Below are positions 1-10,339 of a DNA stretch of 64,000 nt, piece after piece (positions within the stretch are counted from its first letter, which is position 1; each line of letters begins with the position of its first letter). A model generated the notes under the pieces. That model was not told the origin of the DNA and did not search any database. It saw nothing but the letters and a program-made list of their open reading frames with translations. Source of the DNA: Harmothoe impar (taxonomy: Eukaryota; Annelida; Polychaeta; Phyllodocida; Polynoidae); the NCBI GenBank assembly GCA_947462335.1, contig OX381718.1, positions 45,074,281 through 45,138,280 of the forward strand, in the 5' to 3' direction. The position numbers were made by a program, and so were the translations under genes.

Positions 1-1108
1 CACCCACACTGATAATTCCTGCACCCAGTCCTACACTTGCAAGCGACTAGAGATAAGCAAGCCTGTGGAATTGCGTCCTTTGTCATTAGCAGAGGTAACA
101 GGTCATTGTCTTCCATCCTCCATCCCATGCATGTAGGATCTGGTATGTTGGGTTTTGGGATGTGTGCCAAGTTCCATATCAGACTCTGGTAGTGCACACG
201 CATGAGATGTAAGTTCAGTGCATCTGATGTTGGAGGCAGAGCTTCTGTTTTCTTACAATGTCCAAACAAAAGAGCCCTTGCATTGTCTACTGATTCTGCA
301 TGTGGCACCCTATAGATGTGGCAAACAAACTTCTGTGCTGATTTCAACACATCCTCGGACGGGGGATTTTCATCCTTTCCAATGGCATCAAGGAGGTTAT
401 GATGTTTGATGAAGACATCAAATGTAGTTTGCTTGGAATGATGAGAAATGAATGATGTTGAGTCTTAGCCTGTCAATGCATGTAATGCGGGAAGTGAAGT
501 ATGGGAGCCTTCAGGCATGTTTCTGAAAGTTTCATGCATGGGAATAAACTTTGGATTCTTACCAGTTCCTGCTTGTAGCCACAGGTCTTCACAACCAATG
601 CGCTCATAGTGGGCAAGCAGGAGAACCAGTATGTCTGTGTCCCTTGCCTGTATGACTATCGTGTTGGAGGAGCAGTTGATGGCATGTAATATGATACGCG
701 TGTCTTCCTCCTCATGATCCCCTTTCAAGCCAGATGTGTCTAATGGGAGTGTGGTCCTTACCTCCTCAGGATCATGGAATGTTCCACCCATTACAACCAT
801 TTTGTGCTGCACTGTTTTCATTACATGCTCCATAAGGAAGTAGAGAGTTTCTGGGCGTGCAATGAAATTCCCCCAATCATCAGGGAGAGGAACAGTTTCC
901 TTTTGCACCATCCTCCGAATTGGCATTTTGTTGTTCTTCCGTTGCTTCCTTGTTTCAGCCTTGATGCTTTTGGCTCTGTATTGATCACCCACCAAATCAA
1001 TCCTCTGATGGTTTTCTCCAATTCTTAGGATGGTGTTGACAAATATGTTTGCCAGGTCCCCAAAAATCTTTGCTCTGTTTAGAGAGGTTTGACTGTAATT
1101 TAGCTGCT
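1..1108 (-). pseudogene. 3' part of a dispersed transposon-associated gene, broken by one stop
   Basis: An open minus-strand frame runs from about 1108 down to a TAA at 465-467, then continues in the same frame to the window edge. The conceptual protein has an acidic EEEDTR motif, an ARDTDILVLLLAH motif, a LPALHALTG motif just before the stop, and downstream LPPTSDAL plus a terminal cysteine cluster (CKCRTGC...CGC). These blocks occur in this order in a large family of uncharacterised, dispersed invertebrate proteins whose aspartate-rich core resembles PIN/FEN-like nucleases; that fold is my inference. The stop replaces the residue after ALTG, normally a Cys in the family as I recall it. No start codon or promoter is visible and the gene leaves the window at position 1. 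Most likely a dead copy or exon of a mobile gene family. Confidence 0.6.
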
Positions 1109-2066
1109 ATGAGTCTGCCTGTCCCCATAGGGCTATAGGGTTATTTTGGGTAATTGCCCCTATATTCAACCCAATCCAACATAATTACTCACCCTGTGAG
1201 GACTTTGACCTTGTTCCTAACAACTCTCCCATAACCAAATCAATCAAGGTCCATTTCATGGAATTTAATCTACAGGCCATGACAGATATTCAGCCTGTGA
1301 TTGATCTATACAATCATACCTACAAATGATATTTAAGACTAGCCAGTTCTCACCTTGTGTGCCTTTAAAATGGTGAAGATATTGGAGATCCTGGCAGCAG
1401 ACTTCCTGATCCTTGCAGTGCAGAAGAGTCCTGATCATTGTGGTATATATATGTACAGTCACCTTCCTCTATGAAGACCATGAAGAGGGTATTGGCTAGT
1501 GAGACCCTTTGATGGGAGTATATTGTGTTATGCCCTTTTGGGATGACATGCATGGATCTGCTGTGTTTATCATTCGGGCTGCATTTATGCCTGATGAACC
1601 AACACAGTATGGTGAATTATTCATCACCAGTGCTGCATTCGTGCATTATGACAACAATTGAATGTGTAACTTGAAGCATCATAATGATCCTTCAATGGTT
1701 AAAGAGAAACTTAGATGTATGGATGGTTACATCAATTTATTTAACACAAAAAGATGCCTTGTTAGGTATTTATTGTAACCATGGTTACCATGGTTACCAC
1801 AATGGTAATTCATGAAAATGCCTCTATATCAGACCTTTCATTTAAGGAATTCCCTGACCAGATATGGTAATTAAGAGCCCTTTAGGACAGTGAAATGTGG
1901 ATTTTTGTCAGAAATCTATGTTTTGGGGGGGTTTTGACCCCCTTATCTGAATTTCTCAGTTCCGCAAGTACTTTTTCTGTAATCTACACGAAAAAGTGGT
2001 CCTAGAAAAGTGGCTTGCGGAACTTTACTCAGAAATGCCTCTAGAAAGTTTTAGGACGACATTTAT
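1109..2066. other. gene-free stretch
   Basis: No coding frame of substance. A short run of overlapping ATGGTTACC copies lies near 1780-1805. Otherwise plain A+T-leaning DNA. Confidence 0.5.
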
Positions 2067-3004
2067 GGCTCACTCTCACCAAACCAGTGCAACTAAAAAA
2101 GTGACGTACATGATCGGTGGACGTACATGATTGGTGGACGTACATGATCGGTGACGTACATGATCAGTGACGTACATGATCAGTGACGTACATGATCGGT
2201 GATCTATTGACTGCCCTATCCTTTCTGAAGATGATAAAACATAAATAAACCTTACCAAGGTGTACATACGATGTGTCTCTTGAAATGTGATTTGTTAGCA
2301 ATGTATAGATGCGACTATTAAGGTCATTTTTCATGACATTTTAATACCGATCATGTACGTCATGTGACGTACATGATCGGTGACGTACATGATCGGTGAT
2401 TATTGACTGCCCTACCCTTTCTGAACAAGGAAAAACATAAATAAACCTTACCTAGGTGTACATATGATGTGTGTCTTGACATGTAAGATGTTAGACATGT
2501 GTAGATGCGACTAGTAAGAGTATTTTACATGACATTTCAAATACCGATCATGTACGTCATGTGACGTACATGATCGGCCATTATTTATTGACTGTCTTAA
2601 TTACCCTTTCTGACCATATATAAAACATAAATCAATCATAGCAAGGTGTACATATGATGTAGGTCTAAATATGTATAATCATAGACATGTGAAGCAGTGG
2701 GTAATGAGGAAATGTTACATCACATTCCAAGCCGATCATGTACGTCATGTGACGTACATGATCGGTTACACATTGAGCCCCCCCCCCTCCGGCCCCTATA
2801 AATATTTTGGGAGGTTTTTTTTTCTAATAAACTCCCCAAAGATACATTACAGCCTGTAGGTATGGTTGGGAGAGTTAAACATCGTAGTGCAGGGGGTAAA
2901 AGATGGATTTTGTACTCTGCCGATCATGTACGTCTGCCGATCATGTACGTCCGCCGATCATGTACGTCACTTTTTTAGTTGCACTGATTTGGTGAGAGTG
3001 AGCC
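2067..3004. mobile_element. Non-autonomous DNA transposon (MITE) made of TGACGTACATGATCGG palindromes
   Basis: The ends form an inverted repeat of about 50 bp (GGCTCACTCTCACCAAA... at 2067, its complement ending at 3004). Both sides are flanked by TTAT (2063-2066 and 3005-3008), a plausible target duplication. Inside the left end are five or six direct copies of ACGTACATGATCGGTG. The body holds units of about 190 bp, each starting with a palindrome made of CCGATCATGTACGTCA facing its complement (about 2345, 2545 and 2731). The right end has three more inverted copies. No transposase is encoded, so it would depend on one supplied in trans. Confidence 0.8.
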
Positions 3005-3620
3005 TTATCTGATTCAATTCCCTACTACTGCCATTTCGCCCAAGTGATTCTGCTGCCGTGGGTTTGTATCCTGTATTTATACAATATTTACAAAACTGAT
3101 CTATTGATATAGTTTTTCAAAAAATGTATGGTTTCTGCAATGTTAGTATCTGAGCATTCAATGAAATGATTTGAGAGTGTGTTTGTTGGTATTCTGATTG
3201 ATTTACTCATATTGAACTAGCCATGGCCGATACGTCTATACTTGATGCGCTGCGATTCCTGACCAGCGGGACCCCTTATGCGGGCGGCCATTTATAAGTT
3301 GGTACTGGCGAGATAAGCAGTGATAGCAACTGTAGGTACCACTTTTTGTTACAATGTACACTATCAGATTCCCCAGTGAAGGCTAGGGAATTATTGCATT
3401 GCTCTATTAAAGTGTAGGCGCCCTATAGGAATTTCTGATATTGAATAGGGGGTCACAGTAGCAATAGCGTGGGTGATGAGGTGTCCCTTGAGTGCAACAT
3501 GGTCAGTTTGAGGTGATGTCATGTTTCCTGCGGCGTACCCACTACCACAACAGCCTTAGGCTACATGGGTGTATAGATCTGGGTAATGTAAAGTGAGTCA
3601 GCCTTATAGGGCCTGCTCGT
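3005..3620. other. gene-free stretch between two mobile elements
   Basis: No coding frame, repeat or RNA gene recognised. It ends at the 6-bp sequence GCTCGT next to the Polinton-like terminus. Confidence 0.5.
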
Positions 3621-3704
3621 AGTATAGTATGTAACGGAACGGGACTATGCTTAACTACTGTTTATTACTCAATCGACCTGCAGCCAATCAGAAGCCTCCA
3701 TTTG
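3621..3704 (+). repeat. left terminal inverted repeat of Polinton-like element
   Basis: Begins AGTATAGTATGTAACGG and matches the complement of 11331-11414 with about four substitutions. It ends in a CCAAT-containing segment followed by the subterminal site array. Confidence 0.85.
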
Positions 3705-4110
3705 ACCGGAAGTGACGTCACATGCCCATATAAGGGCATACCGGAAGTGACGTCACGTGACGTTGACCTAGTTAGAGGTCAAGGTCATGACGCAGCCAAT
3801 CAGAGGCTTCCATTTGACTGGAAGTGACGTCACACGCCCATATAAGGGCATACCGGAAGTGACGTCATGTGACCTTCACATGTCCATATAAGGGCATACC
3901 GGAAGTGACGTCACGTGACCTTGACTTAGTTAGAGGCTTCTGATTGGCTGGTACACCGGAAGTGACCCATTATGCAAATGAGGGGACTACTTCCGGTCAA
4001 ATGGAGACCCCTGATTGGTTGGGTCATGAAGAAATGTGTCTCTTAATTTTTTTTGTTTAGGAAGTGATCGACTTTAGGATCACGTGACCGGAAGTGACCT
4101 GATGAGTCAC
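3681..4110. promoter_or_regulatory. left subterminal enhancer-like array (CCAAT, ETS-CRE, CArG, octamer)
   Basis: Perfect ACCGGAAGTGACGTCA composites (ETS site fused to a cAMP-response element) lie at 3705-3720, 3740-3755, 3852-3867 and 3898-3913, with a CTGGAAGTGACGTCA variant at 3818-3832. Three CArG boxes CCATATAAGG (serum response factor consensus) at 3726-3735, 3838-3847 and 3884-3893 each precede an ETS-CRE site by 4 bp. CCAAT boxes sit at 3684 and 3796, inverted ones near 3941 and 4013, and an octamer ATGCAAAT at 3972-3979. CArG next to ETS is the serum response element layout. Function is inferred from motifs only. Confidence 0.65.
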
Positions 4111-4200
4111 GTGACTAGAAGTGACGACGACACATGCCTTAATTAGGCGATCAGCAGCGACCGGAGGAAGTGTCACTTTAAGAGGACACGCTAGTTAATT

Positions 4201-4922
4201 GTTATAATTTTTTTTTTACTTACTAATAAAAGAAGGCGTATGAAAATAAAACACAACAATAATTTTTTTTTTTTTTTTTAGTTTCTTTTTTTCAATTCTA
4301 ATAAACACGCTATTTTTGAAAAGATGCGCTCAATCAATCAATAACACACTTTTTTTCATATTTTTAAAGGACTCGTTGTCACACCGTTAGAATGCACGCG
4401 ACGCTTATAATACAAGTAGCGCACGTCATCTTTCTCTATGGTGTAAGTGTCCATTTTTGGTTCGTACCACTTTGGAATTTCTATTTACCGCAAGGAGAGT
4501 TTTTCGTTTGCGAAAACATCTAAGAAGACGACTGGTTCTTTAGGGTTTTGTTACTTCTGTACACTTTTTGCACGCACTCTTTTTTTTTGGGATTTTCTTT
4601 CACCGGTGCCGCTGACTCGATCGTAGCAAATGTAAGTCTTAGGGTTGAGACTTAGGATCCCGTCACCTTCTCACGCCGCTTTCATAAGCCCCGAAGTTCT
4701 CAGATCGTGAAGGTAACGTCTCTCACAACATCCGCCGGGCGGCGGACACCATTTTCGCACTTTTTTCCGTTTTTATCTTCACGAAAAGCTCTAAGTGATC
4801 GTCACACACCGATGTCGGAATCCGCTTTCGTTTCTTTCTGAAGTATGTCTCTCTCAGGCGAGGTTTGACTACACAGAGGCAAATATCAGAGGCACCCAAT
4901 AGCGCTAATTCTACTCTCAGAC
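4201..4922 (-). other. subterminal region with possible coding remnants
   Basis: T-rich runs (4208-4290) and several AATAAA motifs on the plus strand are followed by minus-strand fragments that look weakly protein-like. One is a short frame starting at an ATG at 4452-4454 that reads a basic, tyrosine-rich peptide; another runs from about 4922 to 4723 without an ATG. Neither could be assigned to a family. They may be the worn 3' end of the polymerase or of another viral gene. Confidence 0.25.
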
Positions 4923-4997
4923 AAGGGTCAGGCACTGCTGGACTATAATAGATGGGTCAAGGGCTATTCTAGTGAGGGTCAGGCTACGCCGGACATT
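4923..4997 (-). repeat. partial copy of an AAGGGTCAGGCACTG repeat nested in the Polinton-like element
   Basis: The complement of this stretch matches 59047-59122 closely over about 75 bp, including a shared block reading AGTCCAGCAGTGCCTGACCC. The right-hand copy is part of an inverted-repeat element. The piece here overlaps the last codons of the unknown ORF at 4984, so the ORF's present C-terminus may be supplied by the repeat. Confidence 0.6.
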
Positions 4998-5475
4998 CAA
5001 TAACAAGCTGGACTTTGGCAAACTTGCTGTCTAGCATGTCCTCAAAGTCTTTAACATAATGTTCCAACGGGCTACAAATGATGGACTCCAGATCATCGTC
5101 CGCATATGTCGTCTCCTCGCACCATATTGTGTCTTCGCCTGTTTCGAATTCCGTCATTTTCTTGACAATCTCCTCCTGAGTGCCTTGCATATATCGAAGC
5201 TCCTTCAAGGAGTTGATAACTTGTATGGCGAAGACTGACAAACTTGAAGGAATTTCACCACAGTCAGGCCAAGTATACGGAGCTAAGAAAAATAGCTCTA
5301 ACAAAATCTTCTCCCTCTGTCCAAATGAAACTACTGTTCCGATGAAGTTGAAGCATGCTTCTATCCATTGCTCCTTGGTGACGTCCTTCCAATGTTTCTT
5401 TACCTCACATGCATCATAGGGCACTGTTTCTCTTCTTGCTTCAAGTGGGAGTTGCTTTTTCTTTCTTGGACTCAT
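4984..5475 (-). CDS. unknown ~163-aa protein of the Polinton-like element
   Basis: An intact frame reads to 5547, where two adjacent ATGs sit; the third ATG at 5475 (MSPRKKK...) opens a 163-residue protein with a basic start and is my preferred start. The rest is predicted mainly helical from its hydrophobic spacing, with two Trp-containing helices in the first half and an acidic, Cys-containing C-terminal third. I recognise no family. A TATA-like GTACATAAGGAG on the minus strand near 5640-5651 resembles the TATA region of the death-domain gene, so it may have its own promoter. Its last codons overlap a dispersed repeat, so the original C-terminus may be lost. It lies just downstream of the broken polymerase. 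Confidence 0.5.
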   Translation of the reverse strand: MSPRKKKQLPLEARRETVPYDACEVKKHWKDVTKEQWIEACFNFIGTVVSFGQREKILLELFFLAPYTWPDCGEIPSSLSVFAIQVINSLKELRYMQGTQEEIVKKMTEFETGEDTIWCEETTYADDDLESIICSPLEHYVKDFEDMLDSKFAKVQLVIECPA

Positions 5476-5829
5476 TTCGAGAAGGTTTCGATGCTCTGTA
5501 GCGTCAACACTTTCATAAATAAAGAAAATAGCAGAACTAATCATCATAACATGCTGAGCGAGCGTAGAGTGGACGATGCTACGAAGATGAAGGGCGGGTG
5601 GAGAAAGTGTGACGGGTGAGAGTGGCGTTTCACTCCTTATGTACCCTGTCCTAGATAAGCCTCTTAAACGGCTGAAAAGACTCTCTCAGTACAGAGCTTC
5701 TACCGCAGGTGGGTTTAGACTTAAGCAGCTTAGTTCACACACGTGTCTGTTAGAAAAGCTACTTGCACACCTGCCTTCCCTTTTCACTAGTATTCACCCT
5801 CTGCCGACTTATAAGACACCTATACACTC

Positions 5830-7578
5830 CTTCTCGTGAAATCTATGGAAGATGATGGAAGGACCACCGACTAGATTTTCTTTGATCAGAGCGTGGAGGA
5901 CGGCGTCGAACGTTGTGAACACAGCTTATAGGTTTTGGAAGAGGACCTGTAAAGTCAAACTGGCGAGAGAGATCTCGTCTTTCAACATGACAATGCTGCG
6001 ATCTTGGAAAAAATTAGCGTGATTTTTTCAAAAGCTTCTATGAAAGGTTTGACGTCTTCGTTGTTGTAGTGGATCAAGTAATCTCTCATAGTTTGCATCT
6101 TCTTGTCATACTAAACTTTCTGACATGTGGCGTAGTCGGATTTCGGCCATTTTGACGCCCGTCAGTTCGCTGTCAAAAGCCGATCTCGGTGGCAGGGTTC
6201 TGTTTACCAGTTTCTTGGTATCGTAAGGAAAGCGACCTTTCTCTTCGTTTCTGGTGAAAGCTCGCAAATAATTCGCGTAGCTGTAACCAAGTGCCAAATA
6301 GTTGACTACTACGTCCAAGAAAACTGTGTGTAAACCGTCAAGTATTGATTGCTTCTCTTTGTGACGCTGAATTGTTGGTTTCTTCAGTCTCCGGAGGCAA
6401 AGAACGAGTGAAGGCGTATTTTTGATCAGGTTCAAGTCGTAACGCTCCGTGTTGAAGCCCACGACTGGAGCTTGACGGATGTATCTCAGAAGCCGCTTCT
6501 TCAGTTGAACTAACGGTTGTCTGGTGTGAGCTGCAGCGAAGCCGCCTGGAGAAGGGGTGAATGTCGCTTCCTCCAGCAGGAGAGCTTCACCTATCGCCAC
6601 ATGTAACTTCGCTAACGTTGGTCGGTAAAGTTCTAGCACAGCTTTCTCGATGACTTTGGCGTTCTCGTTTATTTTAAACTCGGTCTAACAAGGGGTCGGA
6701 ATCTGCGTCGGATTCTCTGACGTACACCGACCCCTCCTACCCCGGAAAGTCGGATGCGACGCTAGCCGACAAAGGGACGTGATCCCACAGCAGGGACACG
6801 TGTTCGGTCGACGGTTCTCTGCACGGTCTGAAGAAAGCCTCGAAATCGAAGGTAATGTTGTAAGGGTAGATTCTGGAATGTCCGTCGGGAGGAAAAGTTT
6901 CACGTGTGGCAGCGGGACAGAACTGACGTAACAAATTTGAAGCGCGCTTGCTGGTGTTGTATAAGTGAAAGGAAATGTGGCGGAAGACGCAGAGGTTGTC
7001 CTTGTTGGGAAAATCTAACACACGGCTTCTCTTTCCAACTCGACCGTCCTGACTGTTCCTACTGCCTATGGGAAAACCCCCCGGTCCCATGTAAACGCAA
7101 ATGTTCAAAATTAGTAGGAAAAAGAGCGCACCGCTTGGTGTCAGCGTCGCAAAGTTTCCGTACTTCCTCGCAAGCGACGGTGTTTTCTATCTTTGAGAGG
7201 AGCTCTTCCAAAGTTTCTGAATTAGTTATAGTAGGGAGCGGTTGTAATGAGAGTTGCGTTGTTCTGGGAGACGTGAAAGTAGCGCAGTATGCTCTTGTCT
7301 TCTCTGTGTTGTAAGAGTAAGCCTACCGAGAAACCCACTTTTATCATTGTGTGAAGCGGATTGCGACGCATAGTATCTACAGCGTCACTCAACTCGCCGG
7401 TTGGTAGTTTGACGTTTGTTACACTCACGCGAGTCCCGTGCATCCTGACACTCGTTCGTATTGCAGGCCAATTCGCCGTGAACGTTTCCTCACCGTTCGG
7501 TACAGCGCATGTACGTGGAGGGATAGTCACCTCGTCCAGAGATTCGCGTCGACAGGTGATCTTTTCAGCAATCGACAT
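5830..7578 (-). pseudogene. protein-primed family B DNA polymerase, frameshifted and truncated
   Basis: Pieces in different minus-strand frames line up in the order of a Polinton-type PolB. An ATG at 7578 opens a segment ending in a RYFHVSQNN motif (to 7222). A frame around 7108-6737 carries a DNLCVFR motif, like the inactivated OTU-protease-related block of these polymerases, and Exo I (TFDFEA near 6836-6850). The 6639-6106 frame carries Exo II (GFNTERYDLNLIK, about 6420-6462) and an Exo III region ending KGRFPYD (about 6218-6280). Further pieces hold YNNEDVKPF (about 6047-6075) and a GGPSIIFHR motif (about 5840-5870). The palm motifs that make DNA were not found. The family replicates linear DNA from a terminal protein; this copy cannot encode an active enzyme. 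Confidence 0.8.
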
Positions 7579-7858
7579 CGCCGCATAGAGGGCAAAACTT
7601 AGGTATTGTTCTTCATTTTTCTACGGGTCACTCGTGATTGTACGGTCTTTTAAAAATTTTGAAACACTTTTTGCAAACGTCCTGCGTCATGTTTTTCTTT
7701 TTTTGTTTTTTCACTTATTTACCAATTATTAAAAAATAAATAAACGTTATTTATCACTTCGAATACTAGACGCCTCTTACCACACGATACTATTAGCATA
7801 GTGAAAGGTGACTGTAGTCTAGGATCGAATTCAACAGATGTCCATCTTACTGCAGGGA
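7579..7858. other. intergenic gap between polymerase remnant and death-domain gene
   Basis: About 280 bp, very A+T-rich at 7680-7760. A minus-strand TTTTTAAAAGACC near 7646-7660 could be a worn TATA region for the polymerase frame. No clear AATAAA for the minus-strand death-domain gene was found. Confidence 0.35.
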
Positions 7859-9044
7859 TCAGACGAGAGTGGTCAACACTGGAGTGTCACAGCTCACTTT
7901 TATGTCTTTGGGTACAGCTGCATACAACCCTTGAACATACATTGCGACGTCGCTGCGACCCATGTCGTCTTGCAACACTTTCATCAGAGCCATAGGCTCA
8001 GACGTCTCGTTGTACTTCCAAGCTCTCAGCACTTCATAGACAGGGTTCTTCACAGTCCTGTCAGAAGGCACAGGTTGAGAGATGAAAGCTACTTCATGAG
8101 AAGTCAACCCTAAGTAGATCCCTATGGTCTTCCAGTCTCTAGGGCAGAGCTCAGCTAAAAGAGAGAAATATTTCTGCACTTTCCACTCCATGTCTCCACT
8201 CTCTAAGCCATCCCACATGTCATGCTTGTCCATGTACTCACGTGAGAATTTGATGAGGTCCATACGGTAAGATTCTTCCAAGGCGGCGGCTAGGTCCTTC
8301 CACCTAGTAGTACAACTTTTCTGGTACCAAGTAGTGAACATTTCTCTAGCTTGAGTTATGACACTTGTCTCACAACTGAGATATCCCATATCCTTCAAGT
8401 TCACTTCAAGGTATGAACCTAACCGTATGTAATCTGATGTCGGCAACTTACTACTTATTTTCAGTAGCATAGCGTCTGACAAGTATCCTAACGGCTCTGC
8501 TTTGAAGTATGATGATACAGGTACTACTGCAGCAGAACCAATAACAGGAGCAGCGTCTGCGCTGGTATCCGACGACTCGTTGTCGGAACAGGGCAACCAC
8601 ACGACTTCGTAAGGTGGTGGTGAGGGCAGTCGCCACGGACCGGACGCGCTACCAGTGGAAATGAGGTCGAAAAACGGACTGTGCGCCCGTAGCCCTTCGG
8701 GTTCCTCGTACGCCTCGTCGTCAGCGTCGTTCTCTGTCTCACCCTGTTGCTTTAGGGCATGTATGTCTACTACGCGCTGCTGGGGCTGAGTGTCCGAATA
8801 GCTGTAAGTCTCAGCGCGAGCGGCGTTGATGGCGTCGGTTGATGTAGCGGTGGAGAGGTTCTGTGCAAGGTGCTGCGTGTCAGTACTAGTAGCGGCAGTC
8901 GCAGCAAGAGGTGTAGCAGCAGCAGCAGCAGCAGGCGCAGCGCTAGCAGGTGCAGCAGTAGCAGGCGCAGCAGTAGCAGGCACAGCAGCAGCAGGCGCAG
9001 CAGCCTCAGCAGGCGCAGCAGTAGCAGGTGCAGCAGTAGCAGGC

Positions 9045-9086
<42 letters not shown>

Positions 9087-9379
9087 CGAGGATCACCAGC
9101 AGCCGCAGCAGGCGCAGCAGTAGCAGCAGCAGCGTGCTTAGCAGCAACAACCGTCGCGAGTGTAACAACGTCGCTACCACGACGACTACTACTACCACTA
9201 CTACTGCTGCGTGCGCTCGCTACAGCGGGAGGGTGATAAGACCAAGCGGTTGCGGACGTAGTCTCAATTTCAGTAGCAAGAGGAGACGCTGACGCTAAAC
9301 GATCACCGTTCTGCGTACTCTTCTTGTTCTTGAACTCGATTAGATCCTTGGACGACACTAGTTGTTGTGTTTTGCTCAT
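7859..9379 (-). CDS. tandem death-domain protein carried by the Polinton-like element
   Basis: The ATG at 9379 sits in a strong Kozak context (ACCACCATGA); the frame extends eight codons upstream but has no ATG there. The 506-aa product has a low-complexity N-terminal half, with an Ala/Pro-rich tract at roughly residues 75-165 encoded by GCA/GCT-type repeats, then an acidic linker. Two death-fold repeats follow: about 300-382 (LGSYLEV..., TRWKDLAAALEE, RMDLIKF) and about 393-488 (DWKTIGIYLGL, EVLRAW, ALMKVLQDDMGRSDVA). Spaced Trp/Leu positions and the last two helices fit death domains well. Such domains recruit apoptosis and innate-immune adaptors in the cytoplasm; a viral one could imitate or block them, which is inference. 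The frame is intact while the neighbouring polymerase is not. No death effector or CARD signature was seen. Confidence 0.75.
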
Positions 9380-9403
9380 GGTGGTGACTGTAGAGAGCAG
9401 CAA

Positions 9404-9450
9404 AAGACTGAGTGAGTGAATGGGTGTTTCCAGCCCCCTTATATACTCCT
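9404..9450 (-). promoter_or_regulatory. core promoter of the death-domain gene (TATA + initiator)
   Basis: On the minus strand GTATATAAGGGG (about 9439-9450) is followed some 30 bases later by CACTCAGTC (about 9404-9412), matching a TCAGT-type initiator. The ATG at 9379 follows after about 28 bases. The spacing fits a standard RNA polymerase II core promoter. Confidence 0.6.
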
Positions 9451-9464
9451 TCTCGCTTCTAGAG

Positions 9465-9835
9465 CTAAGCTACTTACGGCCCTGTTCAGCTGCCGCCGGC
9501 TGACCGGCGGCCATTCACAAAGAGAAACAAAAAGACATAAGGCATGACGTTTTCAGCTGGATCCCTTTCCCCCTCCCCTTTGAGAGATCGACTGACATGA
9601 GCTAAGCTACTTACTGCCTTGTTCAGCAATTCAACGTGCGTTAGCTGTATAAAGGATTAAGCAGTTGCTGCCGCCGGCTGACCGGCGGACATTCACAAAG
9701 AGAAACAAAAGACATAAGTCATGACGTTTTCAGCTGGATCTCTTTCCCCCCTTTTTTGAGAGATCGACTGCCATGAGCGGGCAGTGTACGGACTGTGCTA
9801 ATTCAACGCGCATTAGCTGTATAAAGGATTAAGCA
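9465..9835. repeat. imperfect tandem duplication upstream of the death-domain gene
   Basis: A unit of about 180 bp is present twice. It contains GCCGCCGGCTGACCGGCGG, a CATGACGTTTTCAGCTGGAT block and GCTGTATAAAGGATTAAGC. It lies directly upstream of the core promoter and may serve as upstream control sequence. Confidence 0.6.
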
Positions 9836-10339
9836 GTCATGAGCTTAGAGTGTGTATACAAAAAACTACAGGAGGCGTGTGGTGTGAAGCAGGACCCCCT
9901 AAGACGGGTGTGTCTGTCTGTGAGTAGAGTCGTGTGCATGTGGTGAGCGACTTAAGTGTAATACAAAAAAAATCACCGCCTCCTGCCGTGGTGAGTAGAC
10001 CGGCCGGCGGCGGCCGGCTAGTTCAATAGGGGTGACAGCTGACTAAGGCTGTGCATGAAAATCCGATTTTCACCTGACCTCTGACGTTTGTTACAATGAA
10101 TGCCAAAGGGGGAGAGAGTCGTCCTCAGGTAGGGGGTAGGAGGTAAGGCTATGGATAAGGAAAAAACACCATTTTCAGCTGGCCTCCACAGATGGCGATG
10201 ACATACCCCTCGTCATCTAAGCTCTTAAGAAGCTCTTAAGGAGCAGAGCGGCTGCTAGACAGCTGGGGTGCTGTTGGAAATAGGATTAAACTCCCTCTGT
10301 ATAAAAGCTCTGAAAAAAACCATATCACCTCTGACCACA

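Noticed and set aside
8770..9292. Long open frames rich in Leu, Ala or Ser on both strands across 8770-9292
   Set aside because: They are other-frame readings of the GCA-type repeats that encode the Ala tract of the death-domain gene.
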